A DNA stretch of 29,971 nucleotides. Origin: Alphaproteobacteria bacterium. Its GTDB lineage: Bacteria; Pseudomonadota; Alphaproteobacteria; Rhodobacterales; Rhodobacteraceae. Made by a program: the position numbers and the translations under genes. The notes below the pieces were generated by a model that made no database searches, had not been told where the DNA came from, and saw only the letters and a program-made list of their open reading frames with translations. The stretch spans positions 1 to 29,971 of the forward strand of contig JAADIC010000155.1 of assembly GCA_013151535.1 (NCBI GenBank), in the 5' to 3' direction. This document shows positions 8,405-16,773 of the stretch, in pieces; within the stretch, counting starts at the first letter, position 1; each line of letters opens with the position of its first letter.

Positions 8405-10480
8405 ATGATCGGGGCAGAGACAAGGGTGCGCAAATTTCCCGGCATAAATGATCTGGCCGAGGCCCAGCGCGGCACGCTTCTGCTGTGGATGCCGTTCGCG
8501 CTGGCGTTGGGGATCGGGCTATATTTCGCGCTCAGGTTTGAGCCGGGGGTGGTGATCTACGGGACGCTTGTGGTTCTGATACCAGCGGGGATCTATGGCG
8601 CGCGTTTTGTGCCGTTTTCCGCAGCGGTAGTGCTGTTGGGATTGTCCATCGTGGCCACGGGTTTTGTCAATGCGGGCTTCTCAGCCCACCGCAAATCCGC
8701 GCCGGTTCTCAAATACCGCTATTATGGCCCGATTGAAGGGCGGATCATTGCGGTTGACCGCTCGGCCTCTGACAAGCCTCGGATCACGCTGGACCGGGTG
8801 CGTTTGGCAAAAGTCAGTGCATCAAGAACGCCGCGCAAGATCAGGATTTCATTGCATTATCCAAAGCAATTCATGACGCTTGAACCGGGTCGTATCGTCA
8901 TGCTGACAGCCAATCTGTCGCCGCCTTCAGGGCCGGTGGAGCCCGGTGGTTTCGATTTTCAGCGCTTCGCGTGGTTTCGCGCGCTTGGGGCAATCGGTTA
9001 CAGCCGTACGCCGGTGCTCGAGGCCGCCGCCCCCGATCAGGCCGGTTTTGCCATGGGCCTTGTGCGACTGCGCATGCGCCTTGCCACCGCGATTCGCGCC
9101 AAGATCGACGGGCAGGGCGGGGCCTTTGCCGCCGCGATCCTGCTTGGTGATCGCTCGGCCATCGCGCCTGAAATGCTGGCGCGTCTTCGCGCCTCAAATC
9201 TGGCGCATCTGCTGGCGATTTCCGGGCTGCATATGGGCCTTTTGACCGGATTCGTGTTCGCGGTGATCCGTTATGGTCTGGCGCTGGTGCCGTTTCTGGC
9301 CCTGCGCCTGCCGGTCAAGAAAATTGCCGCCATGGGCGCGTTTGTGGTGGCGGTGACCTATCTGTTTCTGTCGGGTGGAAACGTCGCCACCCAGCGCGCC
9401 TTTGTCATGGTGGCCGTAATGCTGCTGGCGATTCTGCTGGAGCGGCGCGCGTTGACCCTGCGCGCGGTGGCATTGGCGGCGGTGATCGTGCTGCTGGTGC
9501 GTCCCGAAAGCCTGATCGAGGCCGGTTTCCAGATGTCGTTCGCCGCCACCACCGCCCTTGTGGCGGTGTTCGCCTTTCTGCGCGACAGGGGGGTGTTTAT
9601 CGGCGGTGGCGGCCCGGTGAAAGGGGCTTTGCGCTGGCTGTTCGCGCTGGTCATGTCCTCGGGCGTGGCGGGGCTGGCGACCGCGCCGATTTCGGCGTTT
9701 CACTTCAACCAGATCGCCCAATATGGCTTGGCCGCGAACCTGTTGTCGGTACCGGCCATGGGCGCTGTCGTCATGCCCTCGGCGGTGGTGGCGATCCTGC
9801 TGACGCCGCTTGGGCTTGATGGCCTGGCCTGGGCGATGATGGGGGTCGGGATCGACTGGATCCTGTTTGTGGCGGGTAAAATCGCCGCCCTCAACGGGGC
9901 GGTGGTTTACATTGTCAAACCCGCGACGCTGGTTCTGGCCCTGATTGCCAGCGGTGCCCTGATGCTGGTGCTGCTGCGCGGCCCCGTGCGGTTGGTGGCC
10001 ATTGCACCGGTTTTGCTTGGCTTCTGGCTTTGGAGCGGCACCGAGCGCCCGAAATTGCTGCTCTCGGCCAATGGGCGCCTGATGGGGGTGGTAAAGGATG
10101 GCGCGCGGGTGCTGAACCGGGCCAGAGGGTCGGGTTTCGTGGCCAGCAACTGGCTTGAAAATGATGGCAAGGGGGCGACGCAGGAAATGGCGACGCTGGG
10201 GCTTGCCAAAGGCAAGACGCGGCTTGAGAGCGTTTCAATAGGGGGCCTGGAGGCCGCTTATATCTGGCAGAAAGATGTTGATCCTCAAGAGGTTGCGGCG
10301 CTTTGTTCAAGTTATGATCTGGTCATCCTGCCACAATCGAAACTGATGCAGGACGGGTGCGAAATTCTGAACAAAACCAGCCTGAAGGCCACAGGTTCAA
10401 TCGCCATAGATGTAGATAAGGCCGGATTTGTGCTAACAGGCGCGCGCCAGATGACCGGTGCGCGCCTGTGGTCGCGGTAA
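8405..10480 (+). CDS. comEC: ComEC/Rec2-family DNA uptake channel protein
   Basis: Inner-membrane channel thought to carry single-stranded DNA into the cytoplasm during natural transformation. The 691-residue protein begins with a short helix pair and a DUF4131-type periplasmic/OB-like region (about residues 60-210, ending GGFDFQRFAWFRALGA). The competence domain follows, with the signature HLLAISGLHMGLLTG near residues 265-280 and many transmembrane helices up to about 560. The C-terminal 130 residues lack any HxHxDH motif, so the metallo-beta-lactamase nuclease domain of Bacillus ComEC is absent, as is common in alphaproteobacterial members. It is convergent with lexA, with only 2 bp between the stop codons. 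Confidence 0.9.
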   Translation: MIGAETRVRKFPGINDLAEAQRGTLLLWMPFALALGIGLYFALRFEPGVVIYGTLVVLIPAGIYGARFVPFSAAVVLLGLSIVATGFVNAGFSAHRKSAPVLKYRYYGPIEGRIIAVDRSASDKPRITLDRVRLAKVSASRTPRKIRISLHYPKQFMTLEPGRIVMLTANLSPPSGPVEPGGFDFQRFAWFRALGAIGYSRTPVLEAAAPDQAGFAMGLVRLRMRLATAIRAKIDGQGGAFAAAILLGDRSAIAPEMLARLRASNLAHLLAISGLHMGLLTGFVFAVIRYGLALVPFLALRLPVKKIAAMGAFVVAVTYLFLSGGNVATQRAFVMVAVMLLAILLERRALTLRAVALAAVIVLLVRPESLIEAGFQMSFAATTALVAVFAFLRDRGVFIGGGGPVKGALRWLFALVMSSGVAGLATAPISAFHFNQIAQYGLAANLLSVPAMGAVVMPSAVVAILLTPLGLDGLAWAMMGVGIDWILFVAGKIAALNGAVVYIVKPATLVLALIASGALMLVLLRGPVRLVAIAPVLLGFWLWSGTERPKLLLSANGRLMGVVKDGARVLNRARGSGFVASNWLENDGKGATQEMATLGLAKGKTRLESVSIGGLEAAYIWQKDVDPQEVAALCSSYDLVILPQSKLMQDGCEILNKTSLKATGSIAIDVDKAGFVLTGARQMTGARLWSR

Positions 10481-10482
10481 AG

Positions 10483-11181
10483 CTAATATGTGCGGATCAA
10501 CCCCACCAGACGGCCCTGAATTTTCACCTGATCGTCACGGTAAACCCGGGTTTCATAGGCCGGATTGGCGGCCTCAAGCGCGATGGCGTTACCGCGTTTG
10601 CGCAAGCGTTTCAGGGTCGCCTCCTGATCGTCCACCAACGCCACAACGATATCGCCGTTTTGGGCATCGGGTTGCTCGCGAATGACCACCACGTCGCCAT
10701 TGTTAATGCCGGCGTCAATCATGGAATCACCTTTGACTTCAAGGGCATAGTGCAGACCCTTGGAGCGCAGCATGCCGTTGGGTACGGTGACGCTGGCGGT
10801 TTTGTGGCTGATCGCCTCGATCGGTGTACCGGCCGCAATCTGGCCCATGATCGGCACATCAAGGGCGTTGCTGCGCTCAACCGGCATGGCCTCGCGCGGG
10901 CGACCCGTGGCCGACCCCTCGATAACTTTGGGCTGAAATCCACCCCGAACCGGCACATCGGCCAGCGAATCCGGCAGTTTCACAATTTCAATCGCCCGGG
11001 CGCGATGGGCAAGACGGTGGATGAAGCCGCGTTCCTCAAGCGCTGTAATCAACCGGTGAATGCCGGATTTGGAGCGCAGATCAAGCGCGTCTTTCATTTC
11101 ATCAAATGACGGCGGCACCCCGTCGCGCTGCATGCGTTTGTGAATAAATTCCAGCAAATCCAGTTGCTTGCGGGTCAGCAT
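10483..11181 (-). CDS. lexA: LexA repressor of the SOS response
   Basis: Dimeric repressor that self-cleaves when stimulated by RecA filaments, releasing the DNA-repair regulon. The 232-residue protein has an N-terminal winged helix-turn-helix (residues 1-70; MLTRKQLDLLEFIHKRM start) and a C-terminal S24 peptidase domain. The scissile bond is A117-G118 in GQIAAGTP. The catalytic dyad is S153 (GDSMIDAGI) and K191 (ATLKRLR). The linker between domains is longer than in E. coli LexA (202 aa), as is usual in alphaproteobacteria. Upstream lie three direct SOS half-sites over its promoter, so strong autoregulation is expected. Confidence 0.97.
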   Translation of the reverse strand: MLTRKQLDLLEFIHKRMQRDGVPPSFDEMKDALDLRSKSGIHRLITALEERGFIHRLAHRARAIEIVKLPDSLADVPVRGGFQPKVIEGSATGRPREAMPVERSNALDVPIMGQIAAGTPIEAISHKTASVTVPNGMLRSKGLHYALEVKGDSMIDAGINNGDVVVIREQPDAQNGDIVVALVDDQEATLKRLRKRGNAIALEAANPAYETRVYRDDQVKIQGRLVGLIRTY

Positions 11182-11244
11182 TAATGTCTCCTTCGCTCGA
11201 AACGGCGGGTTTCTCCCACCTTGTCGCGCGATTTGAAATCGCGT

Positions 11245-11270
11245 GTTCGGGCTAAGTTCTATATGTGTTC
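11245..11270 (-). promoter_or_regulatory. Tandem LexA operators (three GTTC half-sites, 7-bp spacing)
   Basis: On the plus strand GTTC occurs at 11245-11248, 11256-11259 and 11267-11270, each separated by exactly 7 bp. This equals GAAC-N7-GAAC-N7-GAAC read in the lexA direction. The alphaproteobacterial LexA box is GTTC-N7-GTTC, so two overlapping boxes share the middle half-site. A fourth, imperfect copy (GTGT at 11278-11281) continues the 11-bp period. Confidence 0.92.
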
Positions 11271-11284
11271 TTGTTTTGTGTCAA
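11258..11284 (-). promoter_or_regulatory. lexA promoter overlapped by the LexA boxes
   Basis: Read on the minus strand, a consensus -35 TTGACA (11279-11284) is followed after 15 bp by TATAGA (11258-11263) as a plausible -10. Two of the three SOS half-sites lie in the spacer and against the -10, so LexA binding would block RNA polymerase. It drives lexA with a leader of roughly 70 nt and starts just downstream of moeA. Confidence 0.65.
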
Positions 11285-11313
11285 TACGCAGCGCAAGCAC
11301 GCCTGCCACAACA

Positions 11314-12501
11314 TCATGTGGTGCGAATGACCTCGACCATCTCACCGGATTTGCGCGCCGGGTCATTTGGCGGGCGTACCAGCAGGGCGTTGGATTTGGC
11401 CAGCACGCTCAGCAACGCGCTGTCCTGCCTATCGGCGGGGTGGATCGTCAACTGGCCGTATTCCACCCCAAGCGAGGCGCGCATATAGTGTTCGCGCCCG
11501 CCATTTGGCCCCATATCGCTGCCAAGCCGTGCCAGTTCACGCGGCAAGGGATGATCGCCCAGCCCCAACATGACGTTAAGCGCAGGGCGCAAGAAGATAT
11601 GGCCGCAAACCATTGAAGATACAGGATTTCCCGGCAAGCCAATCATTGGCGTTTCGTCGATTTTACCTGCCATCAATGGCTTGCCGGGGCGCATGGCGAC
11701 CTTGTAAAACGCGGTCTTCAGGCCCAGATCGCTGGCGACAGATTGCACGATGTCATGATCCCCGACCGAGGCCCCGCCAATGGTCACAATCAGATCGGCC
11801 CCGCGCGCCAGTTTCAGTGCCAGCGTCAGGGATTGCGCCGTATCTTTGGCAATTGGCAGCATGCGGATTTCAGCGCCCTGGGCTTCAAGCAGCGCGGCAA
11901 GGCCGAAATTGTTCGAGGCGATGATCTGGTCCGGCCCCGGCACCTCGCCCGGCATGACAAGTTCATCCCCTGTCGCAAGCAGCGCGACCACGGGTTTGCG
12001 GCGCACGGGGACCTCACTAATATTCATCGCGGCCAACAGCGCTATATCGGCGGGGGTCAGGCGGCGCGGGGCGGAAATCCCGTCGCCTGCGCTAAAATCA
12101 TCACCGGCAGGGCGGATAAAGTGTGCGGATTCAACCTCTTGGCCAATTGTGATCACATTTTCAAGGCGCAGTACATCTTCCTGCATCACCACCCGGTCGA
12201 CACCTTCCGGCACCGGCGCACCAGTGAAAATACGCACCGCTTGTCCCGCGCCAACGCTGCCGTCAAAGCCTGACCCGGCAGCGGATTCACCAATTACGGT
12301 AAATTCAGCCCCCGGCGTGAGCGCATCATTGGCAACGCCATAGCCATCCATGGAGGAGGCAGCAAAAGGCGGCTGGTTACGTTTTGTGATCACATCCTCG
12401 GCCAAAACCCGGCCCGAGGCTTGGTGTAAGGGCACCAATTCCATCGGCAAAGGGGTAAACAGATCGGTGATTTTGTTCAGGGCTTCGGTGACAGTCAACA
12501 T
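11314..12501 (-). CDS. moeA: Molybdopterin molybdenumtransferase
   Basis: Inserts molybdate into adenylated molybdopterin, the last step of molybdenum cofactor synthesis. The 395-residue protein has the MoeA domain order. An N-terminal linker/beta domain contains SSMDGYGVA. A MogA-like domain carries the motifs VTIGGASVGDHD and MRPGKPLMAG, followed by GLPGNPVSS. A C-terminal beta barrel completes it. Its ATG directly follows the moaC TGA with no gap (TGAATG), indicating translational coupling. It is the last gene of the trpG-trpD-trpC-moaC-moeA operon. Confidence 0.96.
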   Translation of the reverse strand: MLTVTEALNKITDLFTPLPMELVPLHQASGRVLAEDVITKRNQPPFAASSMDGYGVANDALTPGAEFTVIGESAAGSGFDGSVGAGQAVRIFTGAPVPEGVDRVVMQEDVLRLENVITIGQEVESAHFIRPAGDDFSAGDGISAPRRLTPADIALLAAMNISEVPVRRKPVVALLATGDELVMPGEVPGPDQIIASNNFGLAALLEAQGAEIRMLPIAKDTAQSLTLALKLARGADLIVTIGGASVGDHDIVQSVASDLGLKTAFYKVAMRPGKPLMAGKIDETPMIGLPGNPVSSMVCGHIFLRPALNVMLGLGDHPLPRELARLGSDMGPNGGREHYMRASLGVEYGQLTIHPADRQDSALLSVLAKSNALLVRPPNDPARKSGEMVEVIRTT

Positions 12502-12978
12502 TCACGTCGCCTCGTAACGGCCTGATTTACCGCCATCTTTCAGATCAACCTTGATGTCGGTGATCTGCATCGCACGATCCACCGCCTTGAGCATATCGTA
12601 AACCGTCAACGCGGCCACGGATACCGCTGTCAGCGCCTCCATCTCGACCCCGGTCTGGCCCGAGGTTTTGACCGCGGCTGTTATCACAACGCTGTTGCGG
12701 GCCTCATCCGTGTCCAGATCAAGTGCAACTTTAGTAATTGGCAAGGGATGGCAAAGTGGGATCAGATCGGCGGTTTTCTTGGCCGCCATGATGCCGGCAA
12801 GGCGCGCGATACCCAGAACATCGCCCTTTTTGGCGGTGCCTTGCAGGACAAGCGCCAGCGTCGCCGGCTCCATAATCACCCGGCCCGAGGCGGTGGCAAT
12901 GCGGTCGGTCACATCTTTGTCGGACACATCAACCATATGCGCCGCGCCGCTGTCATCAAAATGGGTTAATCCGGTCAT
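12502..12978 (-). CDS. moaC: Cyclic pyranopterin monophosphate synthase
   Basis: Converts the MoaA product (3',8-cyclo-GTP) to cyclic pyranopterin monophosphate in the first stage of molybdenum cofactor synthesis. The 158-residue length is standard. Conserved segments are GTAKKGDVLGIARLAGIMAAK, the LCHPLP motif at 75-80, GVEMEAL at 110-116, and TVYDMLKA with K131, the catalytic lysine region. The start overlaps the trpC stop as ATGA, so it is translated within the trp operon. MoaA is not encoded nearby. Confidence 0.97.
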   Translation of the reverse strand: MTGLTHFDDSGAAHMVDVSDKDVTDRIATASGRVIMEPATLALVLQGTAKKGDVLGIARLAGIMAAKKTADLIPLCHPLPITKVALDLDTDEARNSVVITAAVKTSGQTGVEMEALTAVSVAALTVYDMLKAVDRAMQITDIKVDLKDGGKSGRYEAT

Positions 12979-13772
12979 TTATCGTTCCCTGTCAGAAGGT
13001 TGCGCGTGGCGCTGGCCACATCGGCCTGGCGCATCAGGCTTTCGCCAATCAGAAAGTTCCGCGCGCCATATTCGGCCAGATCGGCCAGATCGGTGGACGT
13101 AAAGATACCGCTTTCCGCTACGATCATCCGGTCATCGGGCACCCTTGCGGCCAGTTCGCGGGTGGTATCAAGCGCGACCTCAAAGGTTTTGAGGTTGCGG
13201 TTGTTGATGCCCATCAAGGGCGATTTCAGCCTGCAGGCGCGCGCAAGCTCGTCGCCATCATGGACTTCCAGCAGCACATCCATACCCCAGCCAAAGGCGG
13301 CGTTTTCAAGTTCGGCGGCCTGAGCGTCGCTGACCGAGGCCAGAATAATCAAGATGCAATCGGCCCCAAGGGCGCGGGCTTCGGCCACCTGATAGGGGTC
13401 ATAGATGAAATCTTTGCGCAGGGCGGGCAGGGCGACCGCGCCGCGCGCTGCCACCAGAAATTCATCGGCCCCTTGAAAGGAAGGGGTGTCGGTCAGAACG
13501 CTGAGGCAGGTCGCGCCGCCGATCTCATAGGCGCGCGCCAGCTCGGCCGGGTTGAAATCCGCCCGGATCAGGCCCTTGGACGGGCTGGCCTTTTTGATCT
13601 CGGCGATCAGGCCATAGCCGGATTTTGACGCCTCGACTAGGGCTGCATGAAAGCCGCGCGGGGGGTCGGCGGCGCGGGCCTCGGCTTCAACCTCGGCCAT
13701 GGGGCGCACTAGTTTACGCGCGGCGACCTCGTCCAGTTTATAGGCTTTGATCTTGTCCAGAATGTTACTCAT
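12975..13772 (-). CDS. trpC: Indole-3-glycerol phosphate synthase
   Basis: Closes the ring of CdRP to indole-3-glycerol phosphate, the fourth step of tryptophan synthesis. The 265-residue TIM barrel contains EIKKASPSKG (58-67, with K60), the catalytic K120 in ALRKDF, E169, the GINNRNL motif at 188-194, and VAESGI at 218-223. It is monofunctional: no TrpF domain is fused. Its start overlaps the trpD stop and its stop overlaps the moaC start, both as ATGA. Confidence 0.98.
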   Translation of the reverse strand: MSNILDKIKAYKLDEVAARKLVRPMAEVEAEARAADPPRGFHAALVEASKSGYGLIAEIKKASPSKGLIRADFNPAELARAYEIGGATCLSVLTDTPSFQGADEFLVAARGAVALPALRKDFIYDPYQVAEARALGADCILIILASVSDAQAAELENAAFGWGMDVLLEVHDGDELARACRLKSPLMGINNRNLKTFEVALDTTRELAARVPDDRMIVAESGIFTSTDLADLAEYGARNFLIGESLMRQADVASATRNLLTGNDK

Positions 13773-14788
13773 GTCTCTACCGGTGTCAGTTTGGCGAGGG
13801 CTTCGATCTTGGCTTTTGCCGCGCCGCTGTCAATGCTTTCGCGTGCCATTTCAACACCTTGAGGCAATGTCTTCACCTTGTCAGCGACAATCAAAGCGGC
13901 GGCTGCGTTCAGCAGAACCGCATCGCGATAGGCGCTGGCCTCACCCTCTAGCAGCGCGCGGAACGCTGCACCATTTTCAGCGGGTGTGCCCCCCAGAATG
14001 TCCTTGAACGGATGCACCGGCAGGCCCGCATCCTCGGGATGGATCTCGCGATCTTCAACCGTGCCATCCTCAAGTGCTGCGATCCACGACACCCCGGCGA
14101 TCGAGATTTCATCAGTGCCGTCTGACCCATGCACCAGCCACGCCTTGTCCGAGCCAAGCGCGTGCAAAGTTTCCGCCATGGGGCGGATCACGTCGCGCGA
14201 ATAAGCGCCGGTCAACTGGCGTTTGACACCAGCCGGATTGGTTAGCGGGCCAAGAATGTTGAATATCGTGCGGGTGCCGAGTTCCTGACGCGAGGGCATC
14301 ACATGGCGCGTCGCCGGGTGGTGCATGGGGGCCATCATGAAGCCGATGCCAACCTCGTTAATCGCGCGCTCGACCACATCGGGGCCGACCATGACGTTGA
14401 TGCCCATGGCCCCCAGCGCATCGGCAGCGCCTGATTTGGAGGACAGATTGCGGTTGCCGTGTTTGGCCACGACCACGCCGCAACCGGCCACCACAAAGGC
14501 GGTGGCGGTGGAAATATTCAGCGTGCCCTTACCGTCGCCGCCGGTGCCAACGATATCCATGGCCCCCGCAGGCGCGCGCACCGCCAAGCATTTGGCGCGC
14601 ATCACGGCGGCGGCGGCGGCGTATTCGTCAACGGTTTCACCACGGGTGCGCAGGGCCATCAACAGGCCACCGATCTGGCTTGGTGTTGCGTTGCCTTCCA
14701 TGATCGCGCCAAAGGCGATTTCGGCCTCCGCACGGGTCAGAGGGCGCTCGGCGGCGGTGCCCATCAGCTCTTTCAAGGCGTCTTTCAT
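13769..14788 (-). CDS. trpD: Anthranilate phosphoribosyltransferase
   Basis: Transfers phosphoribosyl from PRPP to anthranilate, the second step of tryptophan synthesis. The 339-residue protein shows the PRPP-binding GTGGDG at 81-86, KHGNRNLSSKSG at 109-120 (anthranilate and pyrophosphate contacts) and the FNILGPLTNPAG motif. It is not fused to TrpG, unlike in enterobacteria; the two genes overlap by four bases (ATGA). Confidence 0.98.
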   Translation of the reverse strand: MKDALKELMGTAAERPLTRAEAEIAFGAIMEGNATPSQIGGLLMALRTRGETVDEYAAAAAVMRAKCLAVRAPAGAMDIVGTGGDGKGTLNISTATAFVVAGCGVVVAKHGNRNLSSKSGAADALGAMGINVMVGPDVVERAINEVGIGFMMAPMHHPATRHVMPSRQELGTRTIFNILGPLTNPAGVKRQLTGAYSRDVIRPMAETLHALGSDKAWLVHGSDGTDEISIAGVSWIAALEDGTVEDREIHPEDAGLPVHPFKDILGGTPAENGAAFRALLEGEASAYRDAVLLNAAAALIVADKVKTLPQGVEMARESIDSGAAKAKIEALAKLTPVET

Positions 14789-15366
14789 GCGGGTTCTTTC
14801 ACATCTCTTAGGAAGTTCTTAAGCATTTTGTGGCCATGTTCGGATGCAATGCTTTCGGGATGAAACTGCACGCCGTGGATTGGCAGGCTTTTGTGGCGCA
14901 GGCCCATGATGGTGCCGTCTTCCAGCCAGGCGGTGATTTCAAGGCAGTCGGGCAGGCTGTCCCGCTCCACCACAAGCGAATGGTACCGCGTGGCGGCAAA
15001 CGGGCTGGGCAGGCCGTCAAACAGGCCTTGGCCATTGTTGTGCATGGGTGCGGTTTTGCCGTGCACGATTTCGTGGCAGCGGATGACCTTGCCACCAAAG
15101 GCCTGGCCGATGCTCTGGTGGCCAAGGCAGACGCCGATCAGCGGCAGCTTGATTTCAGCCGCCGCACGGGTCAACTCAAGGCAAATTCCGGCCTGATCCG
15201 GGTCACAGGGGCCGGGCGACAGCAAGATTGCAGACGGGTGCTGCGCCAAAACCTCGGCGCATGTCAGCTCGTCATTACGCACGACCTTTACCTCGGTGCC
15301 CAGTTCACCCAGATAGTGGACAAGGTTCCATGTAAAACTGTCGTAATTGTCGATCAGAACCAGCAT
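14785..15366 (-). CDS. trpG: Anthranilate synthase glutamine amidotransferase component
   Basis: Hydrolyses glutamine and passes ammonia to TrpE for anthranilate formation. It may also serve aminodeoxychorismate synthase if the organism has no separate PabA. The 193-residue class I amidotransferase has the nucleophile C80 in GVCLGHQSIGQAFGG and the rest of the triad H169 and E171 in VQFHPES. ATG 15366 gives the conserved N-terminus MLVLIDNYDSFTWN and has GGAAA about 13 bases upstream. An in-frame ATG six codons earlier (15384) cannot be excluded. It is the first gene of the operon, with the promoter presumably in 15367-15450. Confidence 0.96.
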   Translation of the reverse strand: MLVLIDNYDSFTWNLVHYLGELGTEVKVVRNDELTCAEVLAQHPSAILLSPGPCDPDQAGICLELTRAAAEIKLPLIGVCLGHQSIGQAFGGKVIRCHEIVHGKTAPMHNNGQGLFDGLPSPFAATRYHSLVVERDSLPDCLEITAWLEDGTIMGLRHKSLPIHGVQFHPESIASEHGHKMLKNFLRDVKEPA

Positions 15367-15454
15367 TGGCGCATGGCTTTCCATCTTATGGCCGGAGATG
15401 GGGAATAAGGGGTGAACCCGGCGCGCATTCGCGCTATAAATGCCCAGAGGCGCG

Positions 15455-15482
15455 GCGAATGGTCAAGGGCGAATGGTCAAGG
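15455..15482 (+). repeat. Perfect 14-bp tandem duplication upstream of the deacetylase-like gene
   Basis: GCGAATGGTCAAGG occurs twice with no gap. It lies 31 bp before the start codon at 15514, just downstream of a TATAAA (15435-15440) that could be a -10 element. It may be a recent duplication in the 5' leader or a pair of half-sites. Confidence 0.9.
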
Positions 15483-15513
15483 CTGTGCGGGCAGATAAAT
15501 TACGGAGGCACGC

Positions 15514-16764
15514 ATGAGTGGCGGGTTTGGCATAGGTTTTTTCAAAGGCACCCTGTTTTCGCTGATCGGGCTAAGCGCGCTGTCGCTGGCGATGCCGCTG
15601 ACCCCGGTTGACCCCGGCAAGGCTTCACAGGTTGATCTGACGACGCCGACCGGCTCGGGCTTTAACGCCGAGCGCAAGGATATCAACCCGGTGCTGCCCG
15701 ATACCGATCAAAGCGTGGTCAAGGAGGGCGTGAGCAAACCGGTTTCCGAGGCGACACCGGAAAACCCCGCGACCGACACGACCACGGCAAAGCAGCCGCA
15801 AAGCCAAAGCGGGGTGGAGCTGGGAAGCGTTGAAGCTGGTGACGCGGGCGCGGATGTGACCACGCCCAAGGGTGATGCGCCGCTGGTGAATACGCCGCCG
15901 GTTCTGGGCCTGCCGATGCCCGAGATTGACGCGCCAGTGCGCGAAATTCCAGTCAACCGGCTGCCGGTGGTTGATCCGCCCGCAACCGAGGTTGATGCGC
16001 CGCCGGCGATTGATGGTGCTGAAAGCAGCGCCGCGGATGCCCTGGACGCAAGCACGGTTGCGGCAAATACCGCCGCCAAGGGCGCGCTTTTGCGTAACAA
16101 AACGGTGTTCCAGAACCCGTCGGGCAAACCCCTGATGTCGATCATCCTGCTGGATGCCGGGGCCGAGGGGCTGAAAAAGGAGGATTTGCTGACGTTTTCC
16201 TTTCCGGTGACCTTCGCGCTTGATCCCAACGCGGCTGGCGTGACGGCTGATGCCAAGGTTTATGCGCGCAAGGGGTTCGAGGTTCTGGCCATGGCCCCAA
16301 CTGGTACCCAGGCGCTGGAGGCGGCGGAAAACGACGCCGATATCGCCGCCGCCCTATCCGGTATTTTTGCCAGGATCCCGCAAGCGGTAGGGCTGGTGGA
16401 CCAGCCCGAGGCCACCTTGCAGCAATCACCGAAACTGGCCGCGCAGGTGATCGCCAGCTTTGAAGAAACCGGCCACGGCTTGCTGACCTATGACATCGGT
16501 CTGAATTCAACCGATCAAAAGGCGCGGTCGGCTGGGATTTATGCGGATACGGTGTTTCGCGTGCTCGATAGCGAGGGCGAGAATGCAACCAAGATCAAAC
16601 GCTATCTTAACCGCGCGGTGCTTGAGGCCGGCAAAAACGGCAGCGTGATCGTGATTGGGCGAACCTATCCCGAGACAGTGACAGCCCTGTTCAGTTGGGC
16701 GCTGAGCGCAAAATCGGCAACGATTTCGCTGGCACCTGTATCGGCGGTGTTGCTGGGCGAATAG
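15514..16764 (+). CDS. Divergent polysaccharide deacetylase family protein (YibQ-like)
   Basis: The 416-residue protein starts with an N-terminal hydrophobic helix (about residues 9-30), so it is exported or anchored facing the periplasm. A long Pro/Ala/Glu/Asp-rich low-complexity linker follows (about 35-185). The C-terminal domain (about 200-416) resembles PF04748, with MSIILLDAGAEG at 208-219, VTFALDP, and VIVIGRTYPETVTALFSW. In typical members these positions read IIDDLG, TFALLP and GHP.PET. Here one Asp of the DD pair, the His of the N-HMGS region (VGLVDQPEAT instead) and the late GHP His are replaced, so metal-dependent deacetylation is doubtful. The start is well supported by CGGAGG five bases upstream. 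It is divergent from trpG and convergent with trpE. The physiological role is unknown. Confidence 0.75.
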   Translation: MSGGFGIGFFKGTLFSLIGLSALSLAMPLTPVDPGKASQVDLTTPTGSGFNAERKDINPVLPDTDQSVVKEGVSKPVSEATPENPATDTTTAKQPQSQSGVELGSVEAGDAGADVTTPKGDAPLVNTPPVLGLPMPEIDAPVREIPVNRLPVVDPPATEVDAPPAIDGAESSAADALDASTVAANTAAKGALLRNKTVFQNPSGKPLMSIILLDAGAEGLKKEDLLTFSFPVTFALDPNAAGVTADAKVYARKGFEVLAMAPTGTQALEAAENDADIAAALSGIFARIPQAVGLVDQPEATLQQSPKLAAQVIASFEETGHGLLTYDIGLNSTDQKARSAGIYADTVFRVLDSEGENATKIKRYLNRAVLEAGKNGSVIVIGRTYPETVTALFSWALSAKSATISLAPVSAVLLGE

Positions 16765-16773
16765 GGCGTGGTG

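Noticed and set aside
8405..10480. comEC considered truncated because the metallo-beta-lactamase domain is missing
   Set aside because: The gene ends cleanly beside lexA, and alphaproteobacterial ComEC proteins commonly lack this domain.
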